Shown: positions 30,534-38,921, counted from the stretch's first letter. The stretch: DNA of 44,897 bases from an uncultured Faecalibacterium sp. (GCA_934526125.1 CAKSZU010000004.1:1-44897), one strand, 5' to 3'. Program-made: numbers and translations. Notes: generated from the letters alone by a model not told the origin.

Positions 30534-30606
30534 CGTACAAAGGCAAAGCAGCCGAAAGGCTGTGACGCAAAGCGAAAGGGCCTGTAACATGGCAGTCAGC
30601 TGTACC
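30534..30606 (+). ncRNA. cyclic di-GMP-I (GEMM-I) riboswitch aptamer
   Basis: Outer stem GTACA (30535-30539) pairs with TGTAC (30601-30605). Inside are the conserved AAGGCAAAG entry, a first hairpin CAGCC-GAAA-GGCTG with the GNRA tetraloop, the invariant GACGCAAAGC, and the GGGCCT...ATGGCAGTCAGC second arm that carries the tetraloop receptor. The layout matches the GEMM-I consensus base by base at the key places. It should sense c-di-GMP in the nascent transcript. A hairpin (30610-30630) and a terminator follow, so control is by transcription termination; the sign is not certain. Confidence 0.9.
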
Positions 30607-30648
30607 TTCAGCTCATCCCGGATGAGCTGGCCGCACGATGACGAACTG

Positions 30649-30691
30649 AACGTCGCTTCTGTATGCTGATACAGGGCGGCGTTATATTTTT
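30649..30691 (+). terminator. riboswitch expression-platform terminator
   Basis: AACG-CGC-CTGTAT pairs with ATACAG-GCG-CGTT (30649-30683) with internal mismatches, loop GCTG, followed by ATATTTTT. It lies about 40 bases after the aptamer and 30 before the ribosome site AAGGAGG. Confidence 0.75.
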
Positions 30692-30733
30692 GGGGCTCCG
30701 CTCCCGGGTCTGGCAGTAAAAAGGAGGATTTTT

Positions 30734-32980
30734 ATGAAAAAGCGATTCCTCAGCATGATCCTTGCCCTCAGTATGCTCCTGGCCTTTCTGCCCGCCGGGG
30801 CTCTCCCGGCATTTGCGGCATCCGATCCCACTGCATCGGACGGGACTTATTCCTATTCTTACACCGAAAACGCAGATGGGACCCTGACCATCACCGCCTT
30901 CCTCGGCACTGCAGAACAGCTGGCCGGCAATGACTATACCGTCACCATCCCGACTGAACTGGACGGCAAACCGGTATCCGTGATCGGACAATACGCCTTT
31001 GGATCTGGAACAAAATATATCAAAGACGGAGAAATCGTTTCCATTCCCAATGAAGACAACCACAAGAAGGTTCAAAAAGTCATTATCCCATACGGCATTC
31101 TTTCCATTGAAGACGGTGCCTTTTATAATAGCACCTCTCTGAAGGAAATTTCCATTGCGGACAGCGTAACAAAAATTGGTTTCGGTGCCTTTTACTCCTG
31201 CTCTGCTTTGAAAAGCATCACCATTCCGGGAAGTGTAACAAGTATTGGGTCAAGTGCTTTCGCATCTTGTACTCTTCTCGAAAATGCAACCTTGTCAAAC
31301 GGCATTAAATCCACTGGACAAGGTGCATTCCAGGGCTGTAAAAATCTGTCCTCTGTTTCCTTGGCGGACACTCTGACTTCGATTGGTTCTTACGCATTCT
31401 ATGGATGCGCACAGCTATCTTCCATCTCTCTCCCGGACACTCTGACTTCGATCAGCGCATATACATTTGCCGAGTGTGACAATTTGGCTTCCGTCTCTCT
31501 TCCGCAGAATCTGACATCGATTGGCGATTACGCATTTTATAAGTGCAGATGGAAGCTCACTGGTATCACGGTTCCTGACACGGTCGAAACGATCGGCGCA
31601 CATGCTTTTGATGATTGCTTCAGACTCTCCAGCATCGATTTGAAGAATACCGCCATCACTTCAATCAGTGATTATGCTTTCATCAGTTGTATCGATCTGA
31701 AAAACATTTCCCTTCCGAAAGATCTCACCTCCATCGGGGATTATGCTTTCTCGGGTGCCGGATTAGTTGCTATCGATCTTCCGGACACTGTCACCTCCAT
31801 CGGAAAACATGCCTTTTCCGGTTGTTCTTATTTGACTTCTGTCACCATCCCTGACAAGATTACAACTCTTTCCGCTTATAGTTTTACTGGGACCAGCAGC
31901 CTTAAATCGCTCTCACTTCCGGCAGGGCTTACCAAAATTGAAGAGGGAGCTTTTCTTCAATCCCACATTCGTGACTATGAAGGTACGACCATCTACTATA
32001 ACGGTAACAAGGCTTGCCTTGAAGCGTTGATTACAAACTCCAACGGTCAGCTAGACCGCCCCAGATTGAACGAATATGGTCTTGTCTACCGCTGCAACGT
32101 GAACTTCCGGACGCAGGACGGAGATCTGATCAAGACGGTCCCGGTTTACAGCACCATGGATGTCAAACAGGATGACATTCCGGTCGATGCCTCCGGCACC
32201 GCAAGCACCTGGTATCTGGACAAGGAAATGACCCAGAGCTTTGACCCCGCCAATACCAACAGACAGATCACCGATGACCTCGACCTTTACACCGCATGGA
32301 CCGCCAGCGCAAAGACCGGCACCCTGACCGTGACAAACGGCAGTTTTACTTACGAGAAGCAGGACGGTGAGGAAGTCACCGGTAAGACCGGCGAGATTCC
32401 GGTCGGTACTCTCGTGACAGTCTCCTTTGATAAGGATGCCTTTGCCGACAGCGGCCTTACCTTCGACCATTGGGACATCAAGGGACTGAAAGATCCCACC
32501 GCCTACAACAAGATGGAAAAGTTCACCTTTGAAATGCCCGAGTCCGCTGTGACCCTGGAAGGGATGTCCCGGGATTCCAGCATTGATGACGGCCCGGATC
32601 TCCTCGGCACGGCCGCTATCATCGGCACTGCTGTGGTCGGCACAGCCATTCTGGCCTATCAGGGCCACCAGCTGGGCACCGAACTCTATCTGACTTACCT
32701 GCTGCCCAGTGGTGCCGTCATCCCGCAAAACCGCATCCAGCTGGCCATGCTGCTGTGGCAGGATGCCGGGGACCCTGCACCTGCCGCTGAACCCGCTTAC
32801 AGCGACATCGATGCCGATGACACCGATGCGCAGAATGCCGCTCAGTGGGCCGTGGAAAACGAGCTGATGGAGCTGCCGGATGCCGACAACACTCCCGACC
32901 AGTTCGACCCCTGCGCCGCCGTCTCCACCGTGGATGTCATCCATGCGTGGAAGAAGGCACAGAGCGTGAAGCAGGGGTAA
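30734..32980 (+). CDS. surface leucine-rich-repeat protein with SLH-like tail
   Basis: 748 residues. Signal peptide MKKRFLSMILALSMLLAFLP, cleaved after FAA. Residues about 115-420 are 12-13 BspA-type repeats of 23 residues (for example LTSIGDYAFYKC, VTSIGKHAFSGC) that form a curved solenoid for binding. Residues 445-525 resemble an InlB B-repeat (VNFRTQDGDLIKTVPVY ... LYTAW). Residues 530-615 are a second beta domain ending FDHWDI. Residues 620-650 are hydrophobic (LLGTAAIIGTAVVGTAIL) and probably anchor it, and residues 690-745 (YSDIDADDTDAQNAAQWAVE) are SLH-like. AAGGAGG precedes the ATG by 7 bases. Role in adhesion to host or neighbours is inferred. Codon use in the repeats is more AT-rich than in its neighbours, a hint of different history. 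Confidence 0.9.
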   Translation: MKKRFLSMILALSMLLAFLPAGALPAFAASDPTASDGTYSYSYTENADGTLTITAFLGTAEQLAGNDYTVTIPTELDGKPVSVIGQYAFGSGTKYIKDGEIVSIPNEDNHKKVQKVIIPYGILSIEDGAFYNSTSLKEISIADSVTKIGFGAFYSCSALKSITIPGSVTSIGSSAFASCTLLENATLSNGIKSTGQGAFQGCKNLSSVSLADTLTSIGSYAFYGCAQLSSISLPDTLTSISAYTFAECDNLASVSLPQNLTSIGDYAFYKCRWKLTGITVPDTVETIGAHAFDDCFRLSSIDLKNTAITSISDYAFISCIDLKNISLPKDLTSIGDYAFSGAGLVAIDLPDTVTSIGKHAFSGCSYLTSVTIPDKITTLSAYSFTGTSSLKSLSLPAGLTKIEEGAFLQSHIRDYEGTTIYYNGNKACLEALITNSNGQLDRPRLNEYGLVYRCNVNFRTQDGDLIKTVPVYSTMDVKQDDIPVDASGTASTWYLDKEMTQSFDPANTNRQITDDLDLYTAWTASAKTGTLTVTNGSFTYEKQDGEEVTGKTGEIPVGTLVTVSFDKDAFADSGLTFDHWDIKGLKDPTAYNKMEKFTFEMPESAVTLEGMSRDSSIDDGPDLLGTAAIIGTAVVGTAILAYQGHQLGTELYLTYLLPSGAVIPQNRIQLAMLLWQDAGDPAPAAEPAYSDIDADDTDAQNAAQWAVENELMELPDADNTPDQFDPCAAVSTVDVIHAWKKAQSVKQG

Positions 32981-32989
32981 ACGACCTTG

Positions 32990-33127
32990 CCCTCTCAGTC
33001 AAAGCCTGACGGCTTTACCAGCTCCCCCAAAGGGGGAGCCAAGGGCGGCCCGGCCTTTTGCTGGAGCTGACCTCGTAGATGCGTTGGCTCTCCCCTTGGG
33101 AGAGCTGGCGCGAAGCGCCTGAGAGGG
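32990..33127. repeat. dispersed intergenic repeat, copy B (complete inverted pair)
   Basis: Left half 32990-33043 starts CCCTCTCAGTC, has AAAGCC/GGCTTT and GCTCCCCCAAAGGGGGAGC hairpins; right half 33084-33127 is an inverted relative with GGCTCTCCCCTTGGGAGAGC and GGCGCGAAGCGCC hairpins and ends CTGAGAGGG. Together they form a palindromic element directly after the surface protein gene. No coding capacity. It matches copies at 14145-14298 (ends) and 38922-38965 (right half). Confidence 0.8.
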
Positions 33128-33168
33128 CTATTTAATTCGCCATCTCCTTATAAAATATCCCAAGAACC

Positions 33169-33222
33169 GGCAATGCCGCTCCTGACTCTCACGAGCCGGG
33201 GGCGGCATTGTTGGTTTTCTTC
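33169..33222. terminator. hairpin after the intergenic repeat, possible terminator
   Basis: GCAATGCCGCTCC pairs with GGGGCGGCATTGT across 20 bases, then TTGGTTTTCTTC on the plus strand. It could end read-through from the surface protein gene and separates it from the convergent acetyltransferase. Confidence 0.4.
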
Positions 33223-33244
33223 TATAGTTTTACGGCCGCGCCGC

Positions 33245-33754
33245 TCACTCCTGCCCCAGAGGCAGGGTCATGGACATTTTCTGGTAGGCGATGCGGGGGG
33301 TGCCGTCGGCCACATGGATGATGCCGCATTTCGTGAAGCCGTTTTTCTCCAGAAGGTGCCGCATGATCTTGTTGTCGGCGTGGGTGTCGGCCCGCAGGCT
33401 CTCGCAGTGTTCCAGACACCAGGTGATGACCTCGGCGGCCACGCCGGGGCGGCGGCCTGCCGACGCCAGCCGGTGGATGGTGCCGTAGGGCAGGGTATCG
33501 TTGAGCCACTTGCCGTCCTCAATTCTGGCATAGGTGGGGTCCGGGCCCAGGATAAAGGTAAACACGCCTTCCAGCTCGCCGTTGATGAGGTACAGGAACA
33601 GCCGGTTCGAGTCGATATCCTCTTCCAGCAGCTCCTGCGGCGGGAAATTGCTGCCCCACTGGGTCGGGTTGCCGGAATCCGCCATGGCCTTCCGGGCATG
33701 GGCATAAATCTTCAGGATCTCGTCCAGATCAGAGCGTCTTGCTCCACGAAACAT
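33245..33754 (-). CDS. GNAT family N-acetyltransferase
   Basis: 169 residues. A single GNAT domain: MFRGARRSDLDEILKIYAHA at the start, GELEGVFTFILGPDP as the central strand, and RRPGVAAEVITWCLEHC in place of the usual R/Q-x-x-G-x-G/A acetyl-CoA loop, then LRADTHADNKIMRHLLEKNGF. The acceptor is unknown. A GAGGG site is 9 bases before the chosen ATG; another ATG two codons earlier (33760) is closer to it. It follows the AraC gene but has its own terminator-separated transcript. Confidence 0.82.
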   Translation of the reverse strand: MFRGARRSDLDEILKIYAHARKAMADSGNPTQWGSNFPPQELLEEDIDSNRLFLYLINGELEGVFTFILGPDPTYARIEDGKWLNDTLPYGTIHRLASAGRRPGVAAEVITWCLEHCESLRADTHADNKIMRHLLEKNGFTKCGIIHVADGTPRIAYQKMSMTLPLGQE

Positions 33755-33815
33755 CGTCATCCACCCTCTCTTCGGGCGCCTTACAGACCCGCGCCCCATG
33801 TTCTTGTTCTCACTT

Positions 33816-33824
33816 ACTATATCA
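33816..33824 (-). promoter_or_regulatory. extended -10 promoter of the acetyltransferase
   Basis: Minus strand TGATATAGT: an extended -10 (TG-A-TATAGT) with no good -35 box. About 55 bases before the start codon. Confidence 0.4.
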
Positions 33825-33862
33825 CAATCCGGCCCCGAATTCCAGTTTTTGCCCCTGCGCAC

Positions 33863-33911
33863 AAAAAGAAAGGCGCGCCGCCGCAGCGTTTGTGCGGCAG
33901 TGCGTCTTTTT
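33863..33911 (-). terminator. terminator after the AraC-type gene
   Basis: AAAAAGA and GCGC...GCCGCA pair with TGCGGC...TGCGTCTTTTT. On the minus strand it is followed by CTTTCTTTTTG. Confidence 0.65.
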
Positions 33912-33938
33912 GGCTTGCGATGCAGATGGGGCAGCGGG

Positions 33939-34322
33939 TCATGCGCTGCGCCGCTGGGCGCGGGCACGGCGGTACTCCCGGGGGCTCTGGCCGTACCGCT
34001 CGTGGAACAGGCGGTAGAAGTAGCTGGTGTTCTCATAGCCCACCTGGGTGATGATCTGCTGGATGTTCAGATCACTGCGGCGCAGCAGCCGGGCGGCGGT
34101 CTCCATCCGGTGCTTCTGGAGCAGCTCCTTATAGGTCTTGCCGGTCTGGGCGCGGACGCACTCGCTGACATAGGCCAGCGAGACGCCGTAGGTGCGGGCC
34201 ACGTTGGAAAGGCTCGCCTCGCGGTAATTCTGGGTGATCTCCTGTAAAGCCGCCTGGACCAGCGCCTCCCGGCTGACCGTTTCGCCGCGCGCTTCCAGCG
34301 GGAAATTTTTGATCTGTGCCAT
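33939..34322 (-). CDS. AraC family regulator reduced to its DNA-binding domain
   Basis: 127 residues. Only the two AraC-type helix-turn-helix motifs are present: ASLSNVARTYGVSLAYVSECV and NIQQIITQVGYENTSYFYRLF, ending GQSPREYRRARAQRRSA. A typical AraC protein also has a ligand domain of about 150 residues, absent here. A start at 34322 is set by GGAGG 11 bases before it; the frame stays open to 34496, but the extra residues are not conserved-looking and run into the leader. It lies just after the pst terminator. Target genes unknown. Confidence 0.78.
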   Translation of the reverse strand: MAQIKNFPLEARGETVSREALVQAALQEITQNYREASLSNVARTYGVSLAYVSECVRAQTGKTYKELLQKHRMETAARLLRRSDLNIQQIITQVGYENTSYFYRLFHERYGQSPREYRRARAQRRSA

Positions 34323-34477
34323 ACGAGTAAAATCCTCCGTTGCGGCGCGGCGGGCGGGGGACAGGGGGATGTGCCGGACACCCGCCGCAGCCAGTTCAGC
34401 AGGCTTTCTTTGGAAGCCTCTCTGCCTATAATACGGATCTGCGCCCGGGATCATTGCAGGCGGATCAAAAATTTTAT

Positions 34478-34515
34478 AAAAAAAGAGCCGCCGCAAGCGT
34501 CCCGCTTACAGCAGC
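34478..34515 (-). terminator. terminator of the pst-phoU operon
   Basis: GCTGCTGTAAGCG pairs with CGCTTGCGGCGGC (three wobbles), loop GGA, then TCTTTTTTT on the minus strand. About 30 bases after the phoU stop. Confidence 0.85.
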
Positions 34516-34543
34516 CCTTTCAGGAGAAGTGAGGAAAACAGAA

Positions 34544-35212
34544 TCAGAACATGTTCTCGTTGTGATAGCGTCCGGTGCGGATAAACTCCACCCACTCGGC
34601 CAGATTGACCGCGTGGTCGCCGATCCGCTCCAGATATTTGATGACCATCAGCAGGTCCAGGGCGGCATCCACCTTGGCCGGGTCGGCGGCGATCTCTTCC
34701 GCCAGGGTATGCTTGATGGCGTTGAAGTCGTAGTCCACCTCATCGTCGGCGGCGATCACCTTCAGGGCGGCGGACTCGTCCTCGCCGGTCAGGGCGGCAA
34801 GGGCATCCTCGATCATCTTGTGGGCTTTCTGGCCCATCCGGATGGCCTGGCTGACCGCCGGGTCCCCGGCCTTGCGCACCGAGACCAGGTGGGGGATGAT
34901 CTCCGCGATGTCGGCGGCATGGTCGCCGATCCGCTCGATGTCGGTGACCACCTTCATGGCCGTGGAGATGCGGCGCAGGTCCCCGGCCACCGGCTGCTGG
35001 CGCAGCAGCAGGGTCATGCAGCGGTGCTCGATGTCCCGCTCCATATTGTTGATCCGGCCGTCCCCCTTGACGACGGCGGCAGCGGCGTCCGCGTCGGCGG
35101 TGCAGAGCGCCTCCAGGGCATCCTCCACGGCATCGGCCGAGTTCCGGCCCATCTCGCTGAGGGCGGCCTTGAGGGCAGCCAGATCGGATTCGTATTGCGT
35201 ACGGTTGCTCAT
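34544..35212 (-). CDS. phoU: phosphate transport regulator PhoU
   Basis: 222 residues, all helical, with the two PhoU repeats: the first includes RDIEHRCMTLLLRQQPVAGDLRRI and DIERIGDHAADIAE, the second DAALDLLMVIKYLERIGDHAVNLAEW. The E-R-I-G-D-H metal-binding motif appears twice. It damps phosphate uptake and signals to the PhoR/PhoB-type system, which is not in this window. AAGGAGG lies 10 bases before the ATG, 15 bases after pstB. Confidence 0.95.
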   Translation of the reverse strand: MSNRTQYESDLAALKAALSEMGRNSADAVEDALEALCTADADAAAAVVKGDGRINNMERDIEHRCMTLLLRQQPVAGDLRRISTAMKVVTDIERIGDHAADIAEIIPHLVSVRKAGDPAVSQAIRMGQKAHKMIEDALAALTGEDESAALKVIAADDEVDYDFNAIKHTLAEEIAADPAKVDAALDLLMVIKYLERIGDHAVNLAEWVEFIRTGRYHNENMF

Positions 35213-35227
35213 GGCAGAAGTTCCTCC

Positions 35228-35992
35228 TTAACCGAACCGGCCGGAAATGTAATCCTCGGTGCGCTTGTCCTGCGGGGTGCTGAAGATTTGGGCCGTGGGG
35301 CCCACCTCCACCAGCTCGCCCAGCAGGAAGAAGGCGGTGCGGTCGCTGATACGGGCCGCCTGCTGCATATTGTGGGTGACGATGACCACGGTGTAGTTCT
35401 TCTTCAGCTCACTCATCAGCTCCTCCACCTTCATGGTGGAACCGGGGTCCAGGGCGCTGGTGGGCTCGTCCATCAGCAGCACTTCCGGCTTGACGGCCAG
35501 CGCCCGGGCAATGCACAGACGCTGCTGCTGGCCGCCGGACAGGCCCAGCGCACTCTTTTTCAGGCGGTCCTTCACCTCGTTCCAGAGGGCGGCCCCCCGC
35601 AGGGAGCTTTCCACCAGTTCGTCCAGCTCCGCTTTGCTCCGCACACCGTGGAGCTTCGGGCCGTAGGTGATGTTGTCGTAGATGCTCATGGGGAAGGGGT
35701 TGGCCTTCTGGAACACCATGCCCACCCGGCGGCGCAGCTCGGTGGGCTGCATCTCCCGGGCAAAGATATCCTGCCCTTTCAGGCGGACATCGCCCTCGAT
35801 GCGGACGCCGGGCACCAGATCGTTCATCCGGTTCAGCGTTTTCAGGAAGGTGGACTTGCCGCAGCCGGAGGGTCCGATCAGGGCCGTGATCTCCCGCTCG
35901 CCCACGTCCAGCGAAATATTCTTCAGGGCCTTGAAATCACCGTACCAGAGGTTCAGATCTTTCGCGGTAATGATAGGGGTCGATTCTGTCAT
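35228..35992 (-). CDS. pstB: phosphate ABC transporter ATP-binding protein
   Basis: 254 residues. Walker [10 protein letters not shown], signature [15 protein letters not shown], Walker [14 protein letters not shown]-loop [13 protein letters not shown]. The sequence [15 protein letters not shown] at the start and [13 protein letters not shown] are PstB-specific. It powers phosphate import through PstC/PstA. AGAGG precedes the ATG. It lies between pstA and phoU with short gaps, so the five genes form one operon. Confidence 0.97.
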   Translation of the reverse strand: MTESTPIITAKDLNLWYGDFKALKNISLDVGEREITALIGPSGCGKSTFLKTLNRMNDLVPGVRIEGDVRLKGQDIFAREMQPTELRRRVGMVFQKANPFPMSIYDNITYGPKLHGVRSKAELDELVESSLRGAALWNEVKDRLKKSALGLSGGQQQRLCIARALAVKPEVLLMDEPTSALDPGSTMKVEELMSELKKNYTVVIVTHNMQQAARISDRTAFFLLGELVEVGPTAQIFSTPQDKRTEDYISGRFG

Positions 35993-36004
35993 AATAAAAG
36001 CCTC

Positions 36005-36862
36005 TTACTGCTTCTGTTTCAGTTTGGTTTTTGCCAGCCGGGCCGCCATGTTGATGACCAGCACCAGCACCAGCAGCACAGCGCCGATGGCCCAGGCCGA
36101 GTCGAAATCGCCGTCCTCGAAGGCGCGGAGATAGAGCAGCACCGACAGGGTCGCACCGTTGGAGGTGTAGGCCTTCACCACGCCTTTGGCAATGACCTCG
36201 GCGGCACCGGCGGTGAAGAGCAGCGCGGCGCTTTCGCCCACGATGCGGCCCACAGCCAGGATGCAGCCGGTCACGATGCCATCGATGCTGCAGGGCAGCA
36301 CGATGGTGCGGATGATGTGCCACTTGCCCGCACCCAGACCCAGCGCACCCTCCCGGTAGCCCTGGGGCACCGTTTTCAGGGATTCCTGGGTGGTGCGGAT
36401 GATGGTGGGCAGGTTCATGATGACCAGCGTCAGGCTGCCCGAGAGCAGGCAGGTCTGGAAGCCCAGTGCCTGGCTGAACACCAGCATACCCACCAGACCG
36501 TAGATGATGCTGGGGATGCCCGCCAGCGTCTCGTTGGTGAACTCGATCACCTCGATGACCCGGCGGTTGGTGGCGTACTCGGTCAGATAGACCGCCGCAC
36601 CCACGCCCAGCGGCAGTACGATCAGTAATGTCAGCACAATGACATACAGTGTGTTGAGGATCGCAGGCAGGATGCCGTCGGTGCCCTTGAGGACACTGGC
36701 GGTAGTGGTCAGGAATTTCCAGCTGATGTGGGGGATGCCCCGCACCAGCACCGTGCCGATGATCCCGACCACCAGCACGATGACCAAAAGGGCAGCGGCC
36801 CAGACCAGCACCCGCATGACCCGGTTCCAGGCGCGGCGGGAAGCAGACATCGTATCATTCAT
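36005..36862 (-). CDS. pstA: phosphate ABC transporter permease PstA
   Basis: 285 residues with six membrane helices. The core GGI..GTDGILPAILNTLYVIVL region, then LPLGVGAAVYLTEYA, NETLAGIPSIIYGLVGM and the EAA loop PQGYREGALGLGAGKWHIIRTIVLP identify PstA. It overlaps the end of pstC by 8 bases, with GGGAGG inside pstC, so translation is coupled. It pairs with PstC to form the phosphate channel. Confidence 0.96.
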   Translation of the reverse strand: MNDTMSASRRAWNRVMRVLVWAAALLVIVLVVGIIGTVLVRGIPHISWKFLTTTASVLKGTDGILPAILNTLYVIVLTLLIVLPLGVGAAVYLTEYATNRRVIEVIEFTNETLAGIPSIIYGLVGMLVFSQALGFQTCLLSGSLTLVIMNLPTIIRTTQESLKTVPQGYREGALGLGAGKWHIIRTIVLPCSIDGIVTGCILAVGRIVGESAALLFTAGAAEVIAKGVVKAYTSNGATLSVLLYLRAFEDGDFDSAWAIGAVLLVLVLVINMAARLAKTKLKQKQ

Positions 36863-37769
36863 CGCGGCTGCCTCCCTTCAGCACCACATTCAGCACCACA
36901 TTGATGAGCATGATGAAGGCGAACAGCACCAGTGCGATGCTGAACAGTGCCTGCCGCTGCAGGCCTCCGGCGTAGCTCATCTCCTTGGCGATGGCCGTGG
37001 TCAGGAACGTCACGCTGCGGAACAGGCTGTCCGGCATGTTGGGGCTGTTGCCGGCCACCATCATCACGGCCATGGCCTCGCCGATGGCGCGGCCGATGCC
37101 CAGCACGATGCCGGCGGCAATGCCGCTCCTGGCGGCCGGGACGCTGATCTTGAACCAGGTCTCGGTGTCGGTGGCACCCAGTGCCAGACTGCCCTGCTCA
37201 TACTCGGGCGGCACGGCGTTGAGGGCCGTGACCGACACCGACACGATGCTGGGCAGGATCATGATGGACAGCACCACGATAGCCGACAGCAGGCAGGCAC
37301 CGGATGCCTTGCCGAAGGTCTTTGCCACCGCAGGCACCAGCACCTGCATCCCCAGCAGACCGAACACCACGCTGGGGATGCCGCTCAGCAGCTCGATGGC
37401 GGAGACCACCACCGTGCGCACCCGGGGCCCGGCTGCCTTGGAGAGGAACACCGCGGTCAGCAGGCCGATGGGCACACCGATGAGGGTGGCCCCCAGCGTC
37501 CCGTAGACGCTGGACAGGATGAAGGGCAGGATGCCGAATTTCGGGTCCGCCGCCGTGGACGCCCACTGGGTGCCGAAGAGGAAGCGGAACAGCCCGATCT
37601 TCCGGATGGCAGGCACACCCGAGATCACCATGTACACCGAGATCAGCACCACGCATCCCACGGCCAGGATGCCGCAGAAGAAGAAAATGAAGTTCATCAC
37701 GGCTTCCAGCCATTCGGCAGGGGTGCGGGGCAGCTCGATCTTTCGCAGAAGCGAAGCTTTTTGTTTCAT
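36855..37769 (-). CDS. pstC: phosphate ABC transporter permease PstC
   Basis: 304 residues with six membrane helices. Blocks include IGLFRFLFGTQWA, GILPFILSSVYGTLGATLIG, ELLSGIPSVVFGLLGMQVLVP and the EAA loop PPEYEQGSLALGATDTETWFKI. The ATG at 37769 is 6 bases after the pstS stop; a TTG two codons earlier is possible. No clear ribosome site precedes it, so it probably relies on ribosomes finishing pstS. Confidence 0.95.
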   Translation of the reverse strand: MKQKASLLRKIELPRTPAEWLEAVMNFIFFFCGILAVGCVVLISVYMVISGVPAIRKIGLFRFLFGTQWASTAADPKFGILPFILSSVYGTLGATLIGVPIGLLTAVFLSKAAGPRVRTVVVSAIELLSGIPSVVFGLLGMQVLVPAVAKTFGKASGACLLSAIVVLSIMILPSIVSVSVTALNAVPPEYEQGSLALGATDTETWFKISVPAARSGIAAGIVLGIGRAIGEAMAVMMVAGNSPNMPDSLFRSVTFLTTAIAKEMSYAGGLQRQALFSIALVLFAFIMLINVVLNVVLKGGSRDE

Positions 37770-37775
37770 ACGCAA

Positions 37776-38660
37776 TTACTCGTTCACAGGAACGGCACCG
37801 GCAGTGCGGATCAGCTCGGCTGCATCCGTACTGGCTGCGAAATCGAAGAAGGCCTGAGCCTGCTCCGACAGGGTCACGGACTTGTTGGTGACGAACACGA
37901 AGGGGCGCTGGATCTTGTAGCTGCCATCCTTGACGGTCTCCTCGCTGCACTCCACTTCCTCCACGGTGACCATCTTCACGGTGTCACCCACGGCAGAGAG
38001 GGAAGCGTAGCCGATGGCCAGAGGGTTGGCCTCCACAGCGCTGATGACGGCACCGGTGGCGGTCAGCTCCTGTGCATACTGGCAGCTGTCCTTCACGTCC
38101 ACGATGCTCTCGAAGCCGTCGCGGGTGCCGGAGCCGGCCTCGCGGCCGATCAGGACGATCTCGCCGTCGTCGCCGCCCACATCGGCCCAGTTGGTGATCT
38201 CGCCGGTGAACATCTGCTTGAGCTGGTCCACGGTCAGGTCAGCCACCTTGCTGTCCTTGTTGACGATGATGGCGATGCCGTCCAGTGCGATGGTGGTGCC
38301 GTCCACGTCCGCCTTCTCGTCGTCCTTCAGGGCGCGGGAGGACAGGCCGATGTCCAGGGTCTTGTCGGTGGCACCGGTGATGCCTGCGCCGGAACCGGTG
38401 GGGTCATAGCTGACGGTGACGCCCGGCTCCACCTCGGCGAAGCCCTCGGTCAGGGCAGCGATGACGTTCTTCATGGAAGTGGAACCGCCGGTGGCCACAT
38501 TGCCGGACAGGCTGCCGGATGCAGCGGCGGAAGAGGCGGCAGAAGAAGCTGCAGAAGAGGCAGCAGCAGAAGAAGCGGAAGAACCGCAGGCAGTCAGTGC
38601 GGCAGCGGCAGCAGCGGCACCGCAGACAACCAGGAACGAACGACGCGTGATCTTTTTCAT
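37776..38660 (-). CDS. pstS: phosphate-binding lipoprotein PstS
   Basis: 294 residues. Leader MKKITRRSFLVVCGAAAAAAALTACGSS ends in a lipobox (LTAC) and has a twin-arginine-like RRSF. A low-complexity Ser/Ala linker (about 30 residues) follows before the binding domain, keeping it away from the membrane. The binding domain has STSMKNVIAALTEGF, the phosphate-contact SYDPTGSGAGI, VGREAGSGTRDGFE and GYASLSAV. It captures phosphate outside the membrane for PstCAB. GGAGG is 7 bases before the ATG at 38660; a longer frame runs into the promoter region. First gene of the pst operon. Confidence 0.95.
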   Translation of the reverse strand: MKKITRRSFLVVCGAAAAAAALTACGSSASSAAASSAASSAASSAAASGSLSGNVATGGSTSMKNVIAALTEGFAEVEPGVTVSYDPTGSGAGITGATDKTLDIGLSSRALKDDEKADVDGTTIALDGIAIIVNKDSKVADLTVDQLKQMFTGEITNWADVGGDDGEIVLIGREAGSGTRDGFESIVDVKDSCQYAQELTATGAVISAVEANPLAIGYASLSAVGDTVKMVTVEEVECSEETVKDGSYKIQRPFVFVTNKSVTLSEQAQAFFDFAASTDAAELIRTAGAVPVNE

Positions 38661-38741
38661 CTTATTTTCCTCCAGACAGGACCCGGGGCACAGGACCCCG
38701 GCTCGATTTTCCGTTTTGTATTTTTCATTGGGTACGGCCTT

Positions 38742-38770
38742 ATTGTATCCCAGAGCCCCCCGCGCTTCGA
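38742..38770 (-). promoter_or_regulatory. candidate pst promoter with weak -35
   Basis: Minus strand: -10 TACAAT (38742-38747), and only TCGAAG at the -35 position. A weak -35 fits a promoter that needs an activator such as PhoP/PhoB. TGACCA and TTTACC 11 bases apart (38791-38807) could be half-sites, but they are far from consensus. Confidence 0.35.
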
Positions 38771-38843
38771 CCATGGACGGGAAAAATCGAGGTAAATTGT
38801 TTGGTCACGTTTTTGCTCCAATGTAAAATCCGGGTGCAGAACG

Positions 38844-38878
38844 TCAAAGGCCGGTGCGCGATGCGCACCGGCCTTTGA
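38844..38878. repeat. perfect 16-base inverted repeat
   Basis: TCAAAGGCCGGTGCGC and its exact complement flank GAT, between the pst promoter region and the lipoprotein array. It has no T run on either side, so it is not a classic terminator; it may be one without a U tract or a processing hairpin. Confidence 0.7.
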
Positions 38879-38921
38879 GGACGTGTTCTTAATTTTGGAT
38901 TCACCTGCCCCCGCAGATGTT

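Noticed and set aside
31100..31980. The 23-residue LRR repeats as a DNA repeat array or CRISPR.
   Set aside because: Repeats are of protein sequence with variable codons inside one open frame, with no conserved DNA repeat or spacers.
34340..38795. Two very long plus-strand open frames opposite pstSCAB-phoU.
   Set aside because: His/Gln/Ala-rich antisense shadows of strongly identified pst genes.
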